From Dreissena polymorpha (Eukaryota > Mollusca > Bivalvia > Myida > Dreissenidae), in assembly GCF_020536995.1 (NCBI RefSeq), contig NC_068355.1:4757764-4821763 (forward strand): DNA of 64,000 nt, read 5' to 3'. The notes under the pieces were generated by a model. That model searched no databases and was not told the origin of the DNA. It saw only the letters and a list, made by a program, of their open reading frames with translations. Shown here in pieces: positions 12,909-25,756 of this stretch. The position numbers and the translations under genes were made by a program. Each line of letters opens with the position of its first letter. The stretch's first letter is position 1.

Positions 12909-13350
12909 ATTTGTTTAAATTGTATTTCCAGTACCGTCGGTTCCCAACTTAGCTATGTTAGTTCGAAAACCGAAAAACATTCAATATTGAATTTTGAGTC
13001 ATTTAAGTAGGCCTAGAAATCAACCAATTAACTAAAATGTGTTTGTGCGTCAAATGATCATTAAATAACATATTGCTGTAGTGGGATAGAGGTACAAATA
13101 AATCCAAACACGTTGTACCAAGTTTTTACATAAATATGTAGTTTCGGAACATTCACAAACGTGTTGATATCTGCATTAAGGGCGAAAATTACGGGCGGCA
13201 TTGTTTACCACATAGATATGACACAAATAACAGATACCAATAGATATTACACATCATTCAAATGAGGATTGATACAGTAAACATTGTTTACAAAGATATT
13301 CTATACGGATGAAGGATTCTATTAAGAAATACGATATTTTCATAAAATCA

Positions 13351-13475
13351 GTTACCATATGTATGCGTTTAAAAGTTTAAATCTCAAGTTTTAAATCTAT
13401 TATGGGAACTATTTTGCGTTTGCTTTAAACCCGAGTCGAGAAGACCACATGTGCCAACGGTCTATGAACGGATAA
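13351..13475. repeat. 125-bp direct repeat, second copy
   Basis: Second copy of the unit at 12784-12908, in the same orientation with no differences seen. The sequences flanking the two copies differ from base one outside the unit. Confidence 0.9.
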
Positions 13476-13539
13476 TTACCTGTTAACGTTAGCAGTAGGA
13501 TATGATTTCCGTTAGCGGATTTGTAAAATTGTTTAATAT

Positions 13540-14750
13540 ATGTGTATAAATTATATATACTCCGACGTTCAACGTTTTTTTTTTCGAGCGAGTTTCATCC
13601 GTTGTCAAGTATAAGAAGTGTGAATGAGTGCAACGATACACTACGGAGCATTAACCAAATATGTGGTGTTTTATTTTTCGATAGCGCGCAATATATATGT
13701 GAATAAATTCTACTAAGATATGCAACGTTTTCCTTCTTTGAGCGAGAATCAACATTTGCCAAGTTTAAGGTGTATGAAGGAGCTATAGAATGCACTTCAG
13801 AGCAGAAACAATTCATGTGTCATGTCTATTTGAAGATATATGTGCCGAAACCATGCATCTTTTTGGAAATAATTGACAAGGGTTTATGACAATATATGTG
13901 TATAAATTATACTCAAACGCGCAACGCTGTCTGTCCCCGAGTGGGTATAATCCTTTGTCAAGTCTGAGGCATGTGAATGAGTGCAACAATACACTACGGG
14001 GCTTTAGCAGAATATGTACAACATTTCTTTGGTGTTATATTTTTTGATAGCGCGAAATATGCAATATCTAGTTGGAATTACATGGCCAGGGTGTTAAGAC
14101 TATATTTGTGTACACATAATGCTTAGACGTGCAACGATGTCTTTCTCTTAGCGATTATTTACCATTGTAAATTTAAAGGCTTGTTAATTACTCATACAAC
14201 ACACCTCGGAGCAAAAACAACGCACGTGTAGTATGTATATGGAGTTATATTTTTCAATAGCACGGAATGTGCAAAATCTATGTGTAATTACATGACCAGT
14301 GTGTATAGGACATACATTAAGCGTGTGATTTATTAAAATAATTCATTTCTGGTCATAAACAACATTAATAGCACATATGCGATATCTATTTAAACGTGCA
14401 TTTTGCGATAGTACGGAATGTGCAATATATATTTGGAATTACATGACAAAGACGTAAACGGGCTAAATATGTGTATACATTCTTCTAAATTGTGCAACGT
14501 TGTCTTGCCAAGTTAAAGGCGTATGAAAGAGTTATACAATGCACTTCGGAGTAGAAGCAACGCATGTGCCATGTCTATTTGGGATATATTTGCAGAAACC
14601 ACGGATTGTGCAAATAATCTTTAAAATAATTGACCAGGTGTAATGGCAATATATGTGTATAAATTATACAATGCACGTAGGGGCAGAAACAACGCATGCG
14701 TCATGTCTTATTGGAGATATATAATTGTAGAAACCACGGATGGGCGAATG
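13540..14750. repeat. Old degenerate satellite, unit of about 155-210 bp
   Basis: A phrase near ATATGTGTATAAATT...GCAACG recurs at about 13540, 13694, 13892, 14102, 14465 and 14648. Each time it is followed by GAGCGAG-like text, TTGTCAAGTTTAAGG, GAATGAGTGCAACAATACAC, CGGAGCA..AAACAACGCA and TTTTTCGATAGCGCG. Units are heavily diverged and vary in length. One near 14300 has lost its opening phrase. This is a decayed tandem repeat, not coding sequence. Confidence 0.75.
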
Positions 14751-14849
14751 TAGAATAACCGAAATCCCCACTACAAGTCATTATTTTTAAAGAGCGTTGG
14801 GATATTGTTGTTAAATTTTCGTCTGTACCGCTGCTTTTTAATATCAAAA

Positions 14850-16698
14850 CCACGAGGGGGGGGGGGGGGTAACTTCCCAAATTTTTGGGTAGGGTGTCTC
14901 ACTGAGACTTCCGAAATGTGACCCATTTTTATACCGGAAATCGGATAAAGTAGACCCATTTTGATAGAGATTTTTTTTAAAGCAGACCCATTTGTATACG
15001 ATACCATTGAGAAAGTGGGCCCATTTCAATACAATAATTTTGATAAATTGGACCCATTTAAATACTAGAATTTGATAAAGTGGACACAATTCATACTATA
15101 ATTTTAATCTCTATCATATCAATACAGTAATCATCCAAATTTGCCATTCAATAATATGTATGTATATTGCAGTCATACATCACAATGATTGGTTAATTTC
15201 AAAAGTCAACTCGGTCTACATTAGCATATTGTGATTTTCTAAACATATTTAATATATCACGTAGCTTTGTACTTTTATAATGTGGCTATTATTGCTACAC
15301 CAATTCGTAAAATATTGCCTTCCTCTTGCGGTCAGACTTTCGTGTACCATCATTGAATGCAATAGGTTCTATTGTCACACTTCTGCGTCCATCGTAATTA
15401 TCGCTAGAACTACTTGGTAAGGGGTTCTTTGACCCACGAACCTTATTTTTCTTCAGTTTCAGTTTTAGGGTTCCTCTGATCAATTTAACATACCCATTTT
15501 GATACCGATACTTACAAATCTATATGCATTTATATACACGTACATTTCTGATTTCAATACCTAGATTTATTCTAAGACGCTCAAAACCATACCCATATCT
15601 ATATGTGACGTAATTACGTATTGTTCGTGGAGAACACACAGTAACAAACAAAGTTCATTTCTGTTTTTATCGCGATATATTTCTGTTTAATATTTTCTAA
15701 TACAACGCTTGCTAATGTTCGTGAAATACAATTTTACAGCGCGGCGGCCAAAATGGCCGCCACGTCAAGAAAACGTGACAAATCTAACCGCAGAATCCTT
15801 AATTCTGACCAAACATCTACATTTTGTCTACAGGTTAATTTGAATAAAACTTCCTTATAACTTTGATTGGTCATTAGTGTCCGTTTCTTCATGTGCTTAT
15901 TGTTGATTGGCTGAATTACTAAATGTCCTGAATCAATGACACCCCGGGCACGGAGAAAACAAACTATTCAAGTATTTACACACTTATCTAATAATCCCTC
16001 TAGACATCTAATTTGATTATTTTTGGTGATATAAAGTTTTAATGTACTCTTATAGTTGAATAAGATTACGTTTCCCGGTGCAATACTTTGTATGACTGAC
16101 GCAACTTTGTATGCCTGATGCAAATAAGGTATTACTGTCTGGCCTATTTCATTAGCTATATGATATAATATCAATTGAATGCCTTGTTAAATATACAGTC
16201 TCTAGATTCTCCTATCTAAATATACTATCTTTGATCTTTCAATTTGTTGACTTAGTCTACTCTACAATGAATGCAAGGATATGTCATGTTTCTACTTGCT
16301 AGTAACAAACCTTCAAATATTTTGAACCAGTTTCTACTCGCTAGAAATAAACCCCTTCACATATTTTGAACACTTATTATTATGATATAAGATGTATCGT
16401 TAATCATAACAGTTATTTTATTTATAAATATTGATGTTTATAAACTTTTAACATTTTCTTACATTATTCAAACATATTATTAAAATATCTCCTGATAATT
16501 TCTGACATACAGTTATTATAATAAAATTTATTTATAAATTTCTATCATACTATTAATTATCATATTAATTTTGTTTTAACATTATATGCTGTTCTGTTAT
16601 GTTATATTTAATTTTAGTCGAAAAACACCCCCCCCCCCCCATATTTTCGGCACACCGCTATTATCTATATTCTCGTATAAAGGAAGTTACCCCCCCCC
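14850..16698. mobile_element. Inner transposon in M1, 8-bp target duplication
   Basis: This segment lies between two copies of TATCAAAA (14842-14849 and 16699-16706) and interrupts element M1. Its ends are inverted: a G run then TAACTTCC at the left, and GGAAGTTA then a C run at the right. An 8-bp duplication is typical of hAT-like and some other cut-and-paste transposons; no transposase was recognised, so the superfamily stays open. Inside are six 32-33-bp units (14920-15108), a perfect inverted repeat GGCGGCCA/TGGCCGCC at 15743-15761, and a twofold 43-bp repeat near 16288-16375. Short reading frames, such as the K/R/S-rich 62 codons at 15295-15483, match nothing I know. Confidence 0.75.
14920..15108. 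repeat. 32-33-bp tandem repeat, six units
   Basis: GACCCATTT opens units at 14920, 14953, 14985, 15018, 15051 and 15083, each followed by a variable ATAC...TTGATAAAGTG tail. Units are diverged from one another. The array lies inside the inner transposon. Confidence 0.85.
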
Positions 16699-16980
16699 TA
16701 TCAAAACAGCCCCAAGATGATTTTTTGACACTTGAAAGTCTTTACAGCGGTGATTCGGTACTTGACCGTGCTTGTACAAATATGCACTCTGAATCCCAAT
16801 AATAATGTTCATAGTTTAGTTTTTCACTACCAAACTTCGATAAAAACAATGTCTCATCAGTGAAATCAGTGTTTATTGCAATATTCTATCTTAATATCCG
16901 CAGTTTTATGATAAATTATGTATATTAATGGACATTTCGGGGTATTTCGGCATTTACGGGGATTTCGGTATTTCTACATA

Positions 16981-17444
16981 CCCTTTTTTTATAAGAAACT
17001 AAATTATCCCCCTTCGTGGGCGGAGTTAACACCATACTACTTTTGAGTAATTTCTCTTCGAGTGATGAATCTATTTGGAAAACAATATTATCGGAAAATG
17101 ACAGAGGCGACGGAAAATTCGCCCAAACACGGACCTTTGTCAAATTTCTTCGTAAAGCGGCTACAATGCGCTGGCGGGTCATCAGGTATCGTATTGAATA
17201 AAGTACATAGTTGTTGTTTTTTTCTAAGAATATAGTGTAATGCAGCAATGGTAGGGTACGATTCATGGTCTTTAAATTTACATTTAACCGGCGTCTTGGG
17301 GTGAAGGTCGTAAGTGTCAAAATTTCGCGAATTTTAAATTTAACAGGAAATATCTAGTATGCATTCACGTTTCATATATAAAACATGTTTGTAACGTGAT
17401 TTCTTCTTATAATTATTAATTTTCAATGAATTTCCTTAAACCAT
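16981..17444. other. No gene seen
   Basis: A minus-strand reading frame of 131 codons (16925-17320) covers this stretch, but its last part is translated transposon terminus and the rest matches no family I know. Nothing else was seen. Confidence 0.4.
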
Positions 17445-17899
17445 TTGTTCCATTTGTATACACTTGTCCTGTGTTTGTTCGACCTTGGTTTATTAACCGT
17501 TAATTATGATCAGAGTCGGCGTCAGAGTATTTGGCATCCTTGGCGAAACTGTCTCACTGTGTTTCATGTGTTGATGTTATGCGTAGTTACTCTCACTCGT
17601 GTGAATAATAATAGTTATAACAAACGCTTATGTGCGATATACTATTTAATGATGTTACTACGTTGGTGGCTCAAGTGAAATTGGCTTAACAGCTCACTGT
17701 ACAATGTAATAGTAAGGTTATTCAAGCATGTAGCTATCTATAGTCTGTATCTAGTTACACTATGCAACATCCCCTTCGTTTTGTTAAGAGGGAAATTTCT
17801 CTTCAATTAAAAATATGTTATTAACAATCAATCATATTTATGTTTATATTAATAAGCACATAAAACGACCAGCAGTAACACACACACACACACACACAG

Positions 17900-17967
<68 letters not shown>

Positions 17968-20900
17968 AACGTGTTAATATTAATAATTTGATATGTTGAT
18001 CAATGTAGCATAACCATAAACATCAACAACATTCTGAACATTTATTTAGTCCATTCATTTTCTGCGTATGGCTGACTCGGCTGCACTATTCTACCTGATC
18101 GTGTCTGATAAGGGGAAATGGGCTTATCTACAGGTACGGAGGGATGTTGAATATTAAATGCACTATTGTTTGTTGGTTGTTCTATCTGTTTATCAGTGCT
18201 TGAATGATTTTTTTGCCACAACATCAGGTGTAAAATCTGATATCTCTGGGAAATCCTCATTGGTTCTGATGAGGTAGCGGTGATTTCTCCTGTATACCTG
18301 ACAGGAAGGTGTTTGTATTATGTAAGTGTTAGCATTGTGTATTTCGATGACCTTAGCTGGTTTCCAGAGTTTTCCTACCTGGAATCTCACAGATTCATTC
18401 AAACGTAATCTGGGGAGTGGTTTTGCGGTTTTGTCATATTTGTTCTTTTGCTTTTTTTTGGAAGTTTGATTTGAAGATCGGACAAAGTCTGGGTTAACGA
18501 CTTTGGAAAGAATGCGGGGAATCGTTGTAGGCATATTTTACCTAGTTCTCATACTCATCAGCAACTGCACGGGTGATAGATTGCAATCTGAGAGTGGAGT
18601 GTTCTTATACTCTAGCAAGGCTTCATGGCCACTGCCTTTTGCTTTCTGTAACATTCATTTTACAGTCTGCACTGTCCGTTCAGCAAGACCGTTTGACTTT
18701 GGATGATGAGGACTAGATGTGACATGCTCAATATGCTATAATTTGACAAAATTACTGGCCAGAACATAACATATTTGGCTCTTTGTGTGCTTTTTCAATA
18801 CCCATGTGACCTAAATGAACTTGTTCTTACATGTGTGGTCGGAGTCGCTTGGGAATCACCAGTCTCTGCCCTCTAAAAATTAGGTCGATCGGCTGTCGAA
18901 AGTTCGTCCCTGTGATTGAAATACTCCCGTATCAAGTCAGGGCAATCTGACCTAGAACTTGGTCATCCTCTAAGTATAGTCTGTTTCAGGGCAATCATCT
19001 GTAGGTCAGTTCTTGTCTCGTTTCTCACGTTTTCAAGACTTCGGTCAGTATAGGTCATGCTCGAGAGCACCGTGTGAACGTGTAGGTCAAGACCTTCGAT
19101 TTCAGAACAGTCAGACATTGGCTGTCGTGACAAGAAATCGCCAATCACATGTCTTACATCAAGGTCATTATTTAGCAAACTAAGCATCATCCTTTGCAAA
19201 CGAGGTGGTGCTGCATGTAATGGCTTCTTCATGATCGCAGATAACGGCTTATGGTCAGGATGAACAATTACATTTCTGCCATATATGTACTGGTAAAAAC
19301 GATTGCATGCGAACACTATAGCTAGCAGTTCACGTTCAATGTTTGCATAATTTCGTTCTGTCTGTGTCAATGTCTTAGATGCATATACAAATGGCTGACC
19401 ATCTTGAATGATCGCTGCACCTACACCGTTCATTTAAGCGTCACATTCAATGTAAACCGTCTTCTTGGGGTTTAACTTTGGAAAAAGCATCTTATTGTGA
19501 CTGATCCCATACAAAGTCAACGTCTTTGTTCAGAAGCATTCTCAATGGGCTTGTTATTTCAGCCAAATTTGGGGCAAATTTCTGTAGATAAGTCTCCCAA
19601 AAATGTTTCAAGTTCGCCGCGAGTCTTTGGCGCCTTTAATTTGTTACATGCCTCAATCTTAGTACTGTCTGGTTTCAGTCCAGATGACGTGATCACGTGA
19701 CTAAAGAATGGTACTTCGGACAATCCAATACGACATTTGTCTGGATTCAATTTATGCCATTTTCACGTGCACATTGAAGCGTAGCAATGAGATTTCTGTC
19801 ATGCTCAATTCTTGTACGTCCACTTATCAATATGTCGTCAACTATTGTGCGTACACCTGTCAGGTCCCCGAATATCTCATATCAATTTTCTGTACAAAAA
19901 TGTCCTGAGATGATTTAATCCCAAAAGGAAGTCGGAGATAACGATATCTGCCAAATTGGATACTGAATGTTGTCAGGTAGGATGAATCATCGTCAATCCC
20001 TATACTCCAGTAAGCATGTGTAATGTCTAATAGACTGAAATATTTGCATTCTGCTAATTGTGACGTCACGTCGTCAAGTGTTGGCATAGGATAATGTGGT
20101 CTTCGAGTAGCGCCATTCAGTGCTTTTGGGTCAAGAAATATTCTTAACTGTCCAGTGTTCGGCTTTTCAACCACTACAATTGAATTTACCCAGTCCGTGG
20201 GTGTATTGACCTTAGCAATTATGTCATTGTTTTCCATTCTGTCTAGCTCTTCGTGTAGTTTATTGCGTTATGCCTCCGGAACTCTCCTAGGAGGATTAAC
20301 GACCGGTACACCATCTGACTTCAAATGAAGCTTGCAAGTGCCAGGGATGACCCCGATACCTTCAAAGAAGATGGGCTATCAACAGTACATGTCAGCTGAA
20401 TTAATCCTAGATCGATTGATGTTCTCAGGCTTAAGAGAGGTACAGACGGGGAATCTACAACATGAAACCACGTGTTCACAGTTTTGTCTTTGTGTGTACA
20501 TCGCAATTTGATTTTCCGTACAACTGGAAGTCTGTTACCCGTATAGGCAGTCAAAATGTCAGTAGGGGGTTCCAATGGGGAATGAATGTTGATACCATTA
20601 AATCTCTTTCTTCTGCAGAATGTTTACTGAACTTCCAGTATCAATTTTAAAACTAATGGGACTTAGATTAGGTCCAATGGGGAGACGAACCATTGCACGA
20701 TCGGTAGAACAAAATGTGCTTACCGTGTCAATATCGAATCCATTTACATCCGCTATTACATCATGACTTGTTGTGTCATTGTCCACAGTGTGTATATTAT
20801 TGTTTTTAGAACCGCAACACTTTGCGAAATGGTTAAGTTTTTTTGCACTTGCGGCACTGCTTTCCTTTTGCTGGACTTTGTCCACAGTTGTGAAATGCAC

Positions 20901-21585
20901 CACAGTTGAAACACGGCTTGTATTTAGTATGTAGACTTGGACCTGCATCAGTAGCTGTTGTCCGACGTTGTTGTCGTTGGCGATGCGGTTGCATCGGTCT
21001 CTGGTGCACTGGCCTTGATCGGCACGCGTCTACTTCGTTGTTCATGGAGCGCAGCTGCTCCCTTGAGTACTCCAGACTTTGCGCAGTCTGTACGGCTACA
21101 TCGAGTGTCAACCCTGCACCGATGTTGATAAGCTCCTCGCGTAACTTTGGCGAATTTGTGCCAAAAACGATCCTATCTCGAATCATTTTGTCCGTCTTTT
21201 CGGCAAAGTTGCAGTCTTTTGCACAAAGTTGCAAGCGTGTGATATATGCATCAATGGAATCGCTGCCCTGCATCTGTTTGTAAAACTTGTACCGGGCTAA
21301 AATCGGATTTAACTTTGGCTGCACGTAATTTCTGAAACGTTCATAATATGTTTCTATTTTCTTTGCATTTTCTGGTGAAATGTCTTTCCACGTGCGGTAA
21401 ATGTCACGTCCTCTGTCACCAATCCACAATAAGAAATATTATACATGTTCTTCCTCTGATTTGTTCTTCAAAGGTCTACTAAACATGAGTTTCACGTGAC
21501 GTTCAAATATGTCGAATGCTTCGGGTGAATTGAACGAGTTACAGTCCATTCGCGGAGCTTGGATGCCACTTAAATCCATTTAAGC
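17445..21585 (-). mobile_element. Fossil Ty3/gypsy-type LTR retrotransposon
   Basis: On the minus strand, the parts run in Ty3 order from high to low coordinates. They are gag with a CCHC knuckle (about 20830-21585), aspartic protease (about 20600-20800, DTGSS), reverse transcriptase and RNase H (about 18960-20240), and the C-terminal part of the integrase region (about 18040-18530). A polypurine-like tract (AACGAAGGGGATG on the minus strand, near 17770-17782) precedes a possible 3' LTR at about 17445-17769 that starts TGTTGCATAG and contains AATAAA. No 5' LTR was seen; the upstream end abuts another repeat. The copy is broken by many changes, is not functional, and looks old. Ty3 family membership is well supported by the domain order; the LTR call is tentative. 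Confidence 0.8.
17879..17965. repeat. (CA)n(TA)n compound microsatellite
   Basis: About 42 bases of CA with one GA interruption run directly into about 45 bases of TA. Confidence 0.95.
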
Positions 21586-21815
21586 TCATCTATTTATTGA
21601 AAAAAAAAGAGCTTTTGTCATCACCTTGGCGTCGGCGTCCAGTTAAGTTTTTTGTTTAGGTCCACTTTTCTCAGAAAGTATCATTGCTATTGCATTCAAA
21701 ATTGGTACACTTACTTACTATCACGAGGGGACTGGGAAGGCAAAGTTAGATAACTCTGGCGTGCATTTTGACAGAATGATGTGCCCTTTTTATACTTAGA
21801 AAATTGAAAATTTTG
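21586..21815. repeat. Fragment of a dispersed AGCTCA...GGCGTCGGCGTCC repeat
   Basis: The block reads AAGCTCATC, a short A run, GAGCTTTTGTCATCACCTTG, GGCGTCGGCGTCC, then text ending in GTGCCCTTTTTATACTTAG. I recall this phrase order from a very common bivalve repeat. Fragments at 44524 and 52333 of this window begin the same way (TTAGCTCACCT). It abuts the gag end of the LTR fossil. The family identity is recalled, not searched. Confidence 0.5.
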
Positions 21816-22784
21816 TTAAGTTTTGTGTTTATATTCAATGTTCATGAATATTGTTTATTGGGAAATCGTTGATATTTATGAAGATTCTTACCCAAAACCA
21901 GTTCTTAACTGTAAAACATATACAAATTTAAATAGTTCTTTCAAAATTTGTTGTTGAAATGTTGTATGATATGCTTAATGGACAAGACTGATATTTTTCA
22001 ATAATACAAATAAGCAACTAAATTGTACAATATATCTTGGCATTCCCATTGATTTCAATCTATAATTATTTGACTATAAAAACATTGTATGATTTTGATG
22101 CCTAAGTAAAGAAATTCTATATTCTATTCTGTATTTAAAAGGGTATTACTTGGTATGATTTTGATGCCTAAGTAAAGAAATTTTATATTCTATTCTGTAT
22201 TTAAAATGTATTACTTGGTAAGATGGCAACAATACATGCATTCATGTATTTATTATAGGAAAAAACACATTCAAGTTTCACTTATGATGTCAGTGTCTGT
22301 CTATAAGTATTATGTAAGTGTTTGAACATGTATAATATACTTATTGAAACGCATATATGTTATTATAATATATTTGTCAAATCTTCTGTTTGCATGGCAC
22401 TGATTTTGAGGTGTGTTTTGTCTGCTTTTCTGTTGTCGTTTGTTACTTTGTTTATACTCTTACCAGAATGCATTCTATATTATCTGAAATATTGATTTAG
22501 ATAGCTAAATACTGACTAATTTTATTTACATATTTACAATGTGAACAAATCTTTCTGCGAATACATTATTTGTACTGTCTGTATGTGTTTTAAATTTTGT
22601 AGAATATTACATCAAGATAGTATGCAGATAGGTAGGGAATTTAAACTAACCTGTAATATAAATCAGTATGTACATAATTGCGGGATGGTGTTTTTGTTTT
22701 AAGGACCATTAAGAGAAAATGTCTGTCTATAAGTATTATGTATGCGTTTTTGAACATGTATTATGTTCTATCAACAAGATAAGT
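21816..22784. repeat. AT-rich DNA with a 66-bp tandem pair and a short echo
   Basis: A 66-bp unit beginning TATGATTTTGATGCCTAAGT occurs twice in tandem (22088-22153 and 22154-22218) with few differences. A 45-bp phrase, TGTCTGTCTATAAGTATTAT plus a TTTGAACATGTA tail, occurs at about 22290 and again at about 22722. No gene was recognised. Confidence 0.7.
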
Positions 22785-24712
22785 ATTGATGCAAAGCATC
22801 AAAGGGCGTCGGGAATTTCAGTGTAAAAGACACTCAATGAAGTTACATGGAACGATTTTTTCTACTGTAAATATTAATATATTGGCCGATTATTTTAAAC
22901 AAAATAGAAAAAGATACTGGTATAACCATTATCTATGATTTTGTGTTATAACCCCTAAATAACCATTATTTGTGATGTTGTGTTATAAACCCCAAATATC
23001 TATGATTTTGTGTTGTAACCCCCAAATATTTCATAGTTCATTTTATTAACATTGGTTTCCTTTTATTACTGGTATCCGTGTGCAGTTTTCATTAATGGAA
23101 CAGAACTGTGTAGGTTTTTAAAAATCTGCCTCATCTTGAAAGCGTTATTTCATATTTTTCTCAACTTCAAGGGGAGATGATTCTGAACTTATTCTTACGT
23201 TGAGTACTCATTGATATGAAAACACCGTAAAAGTTTGAAAAAAATGAATGAAAACTGTAAATTGTATAAAGAAGCTGCATTTCACAATACTTTGAAAAAT
23301 TTAGTAAAAGATCATAATATATTTATTGCTCCGATATTCATCATTTTCAATACGGTTCGAGTAATACTGATATAAAAACACTTAACAAGTTTGGAAAGAT
23401 TCAGACGAAAGTTGTGAAATCTTTTAAACAAGTGGACATTGTTTATTTTGTCAAATTTATAAGAAAAAAAATCTGGACTTATTGTCCCGATGTTTCTCAT
23501 TTTAAATGAGGTAAAAATGCTCATTGATATGAAGACACTGTAAGTTTGGAAAAAATCTGATGAAAAATGTTGGCATAATCACCTAACCAAGCAGTTTTTC
23601 ACTTTTATTTCTAAATTCAAAGAGACATAATTGTAGACTTATGGTCCTATATTGCTCATATAGAGTTTGGGTTAGGGTCCTCATTGATAAAAAAACCAGT
23701 GAAAGTTTGGGAACAATCGGATGAAAATTTTGGACTTCGAACAAGGATTTCAAAATTTCTCAACTTCTAAGGAAGATAACTATGGACGTAATGGTCGGAT
23801 AATGCTTAAGGGTCCATACCACATGGATAGTAATACGTGTCGCGCTTCGCGCTTTATATGTGGTTCTTAAAAAAAATCCGAGGAGTGCTTGACTCTAGGG
23901 AAACGGGTTGCTGGGACACAGCTCCTCCTTGATAAGCGGCTGCTTCCTTATTTGCAACTCATTGTTACAATCAATAATACGTGTCGCGCTTCGCGCTCTA
24001 TATGTGGTAGTGATAGGTCTATGATAGACAACCATAAAAATACATGGATAATAGATGTGTTGTTTGCATTTATTTGTAAATATAAAAACACGTGTATTTT
24101 TTTTAGATATTTAAGTGATGTAAGAAATGTTAATTAACGTTGTCACCACGTTGCATCCATTAATTTTAATAAAAATGTCCAATTGTAGTAAAATGGATTT
24201 TAAATTGTCTACATAAAATAAAGCTTTATTATATTTATTAACCTGACTGAAAAAAATTGTAAGCCGCCGAACTTTTTCGTACCACTACGCCTTCCAATAA
24301 ACTTGCTTGCGCGATAGGTCGTCAAGTATCGTACTACATTGATTCTCCATTAAATAAGCAAATTAGAAAAACCACAAAATAAATATATTTTGATTATGTT
24401 TTGTTTTTATTCAAAACCAGAAAGTCTCGCGTATTTGCCCAGTCTGTATGATCTTTCCCCTGTGATTAGTTGTGGATCAGTTATTAATTAAAACAATAAG
24501 CTTTGCATTATTGGCAATAAATGTTGAAATAAATGTAATAGGCACAAATGCAGTACTTATTTACACTAATTTTCACACAAAAATCACCACTATGCAAGAT
24601 ATTCTTAAAACAAAAATATATACACTGATCCGTAAAATAAGTTCTCCTCCCATAAGCGAAAAAAATGCATTACATTCTAGTCGCCGCTCTCCAGAGCGAC
24701 GCCAATTAAAAC
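22785..24712 (-). repeat. Dispersed repeat R, copy R2 (inverted)
   Basis: Read on the minus strand, R2 ends with the hairpin TTGATGCTTTGCATCAA and TACTTATCTTGT near 22785. It carries the same landmarks as R1 and R3. Its inner part, 22785-24150, is the mirror of 25757-27126, and 24415-24712 matches 7322-7640 of R1. The motif GTGTCGCGCTTCGCGCT occurs twice, about 165 bp apart (near 23840 and 23985). No ORF above about 96 codons and no recognisable protein are present. Confidence 0.75.
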
Positions 24713-25756
24713 ACAAATTAGTGCATTGGAGTAAATGCAGTGCACATGCCAGTTATGGTTGATGAGGCATTACACATTAGGAAATGCAGCGGCAAGTCTT
24801 TAAACACACAAAAAACTAACAAAAAATTAATAACTATGCATCAAGATCCTCATTGATTTTATTCGGAACTTGAGTAGTGGTCGGATTTGTACTAGTTACC
24901 CGATACAATATCATCAATATGTCACTAAAATAGTTGTTATTATTTAAAGTGGCTGATATATCCTCGAGTAATGACTACCAGTGGATACCTTCTACCAATG
25001 TTATCACAATCCTGCTATATATATATCTGCTGTTTTATTTCTTATTTTTTGGTTTTATTATAAAAATACGTAAATCATGTTTAAATACGCGAAATAACAT
25101 GTAAACCACTATGTATTTGCTCAACAAACATATACTCTCGCCTGTTTAACTTATCTAGAAACTTCAAGTTATTATCAAATATAGCAAAATAGTAAACCAT
25201 AATAACATTGTATTTTGCAATTTCCGTCCGTAATTTTAGCTTAAATTTTCGTTTTCGTTTAAGGTAAAGTATATTATGTTATCAATAACAGTAAAATAGT
25301 GGGGTAATTGAATACTTGATGTTTATTTACCTACTATTTGGTATTAGATAAATAACTTCTCATGAGAAAAAAGCTTTATAAGTTAACAAATAATACACCA
25401 ACTTTCGCTTTCGACTTTGGTATGTGATATTGTAAACTTAACAACAGGTGAAATGATATCATTAAGTTTTTATTCTGTATATTTATTCATGATTACATGT
25501 TTTGTAAATCATGCCACCCTTGCTTTGTTAAACATGCCTTGTGATTATTTGTGATTATTGTATAACTATGTTGTTCGAATCTTTGATATCGGAGGAAATA
25601 AAGAATATATAGATAGAAAACGATTGTCTGGCGTACAGTATCGTAATTGACGGGATGAAAATGAAAAATACATAACACAAGATGGCTCGTTGTTAAAGTA
25701 TATATGTTCACCGCAAAAAGAAGAGGATGGTGAAGAGGAATCAAAAAGTCAAGTCG
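24713..25756. other. Spacer between inverted repeats R2 and R3
   Basis: About 1.0 kb of AT-rich sequence with no ORF I can identify and no match to other parts of the window. Confidence 0.5.

Larger units (their letters stand above)
14752..16980. mobile_element. TIR element M1, split by a second transposon
   Basis: The outer ends are inverted: TGTAGAATAACCGAAATCCC at the left and GGGGATTTCGGTATTTCTACA (one base shorter at the left because of gaps) near 16957-16978. The two halves, 14752-14849 and 16707-16980, together match the compact copy at 40668-41016. Shared phrases are GGGATATTGTTGTTAA, CTGCTTTTTAATATCAAAA, TTTTTTGACACTTGAA and TATCCGCAGT. No coding capacity was seen, so it is a MITE-type element. 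The inner 1.85 kb is a later insertion. Confidence 0.75.

Noticed and set aside
12784-13475. The 125-bp pair as terminal repeats of a tiny retroelement
   Set aside because: No TG...CA ends, no primer-binding site and no polypurine tract.
16925-17320. 131-codon minus-strand ORF
   Set aside because: Its end is translated transposon terminus and the rest matches no known family.
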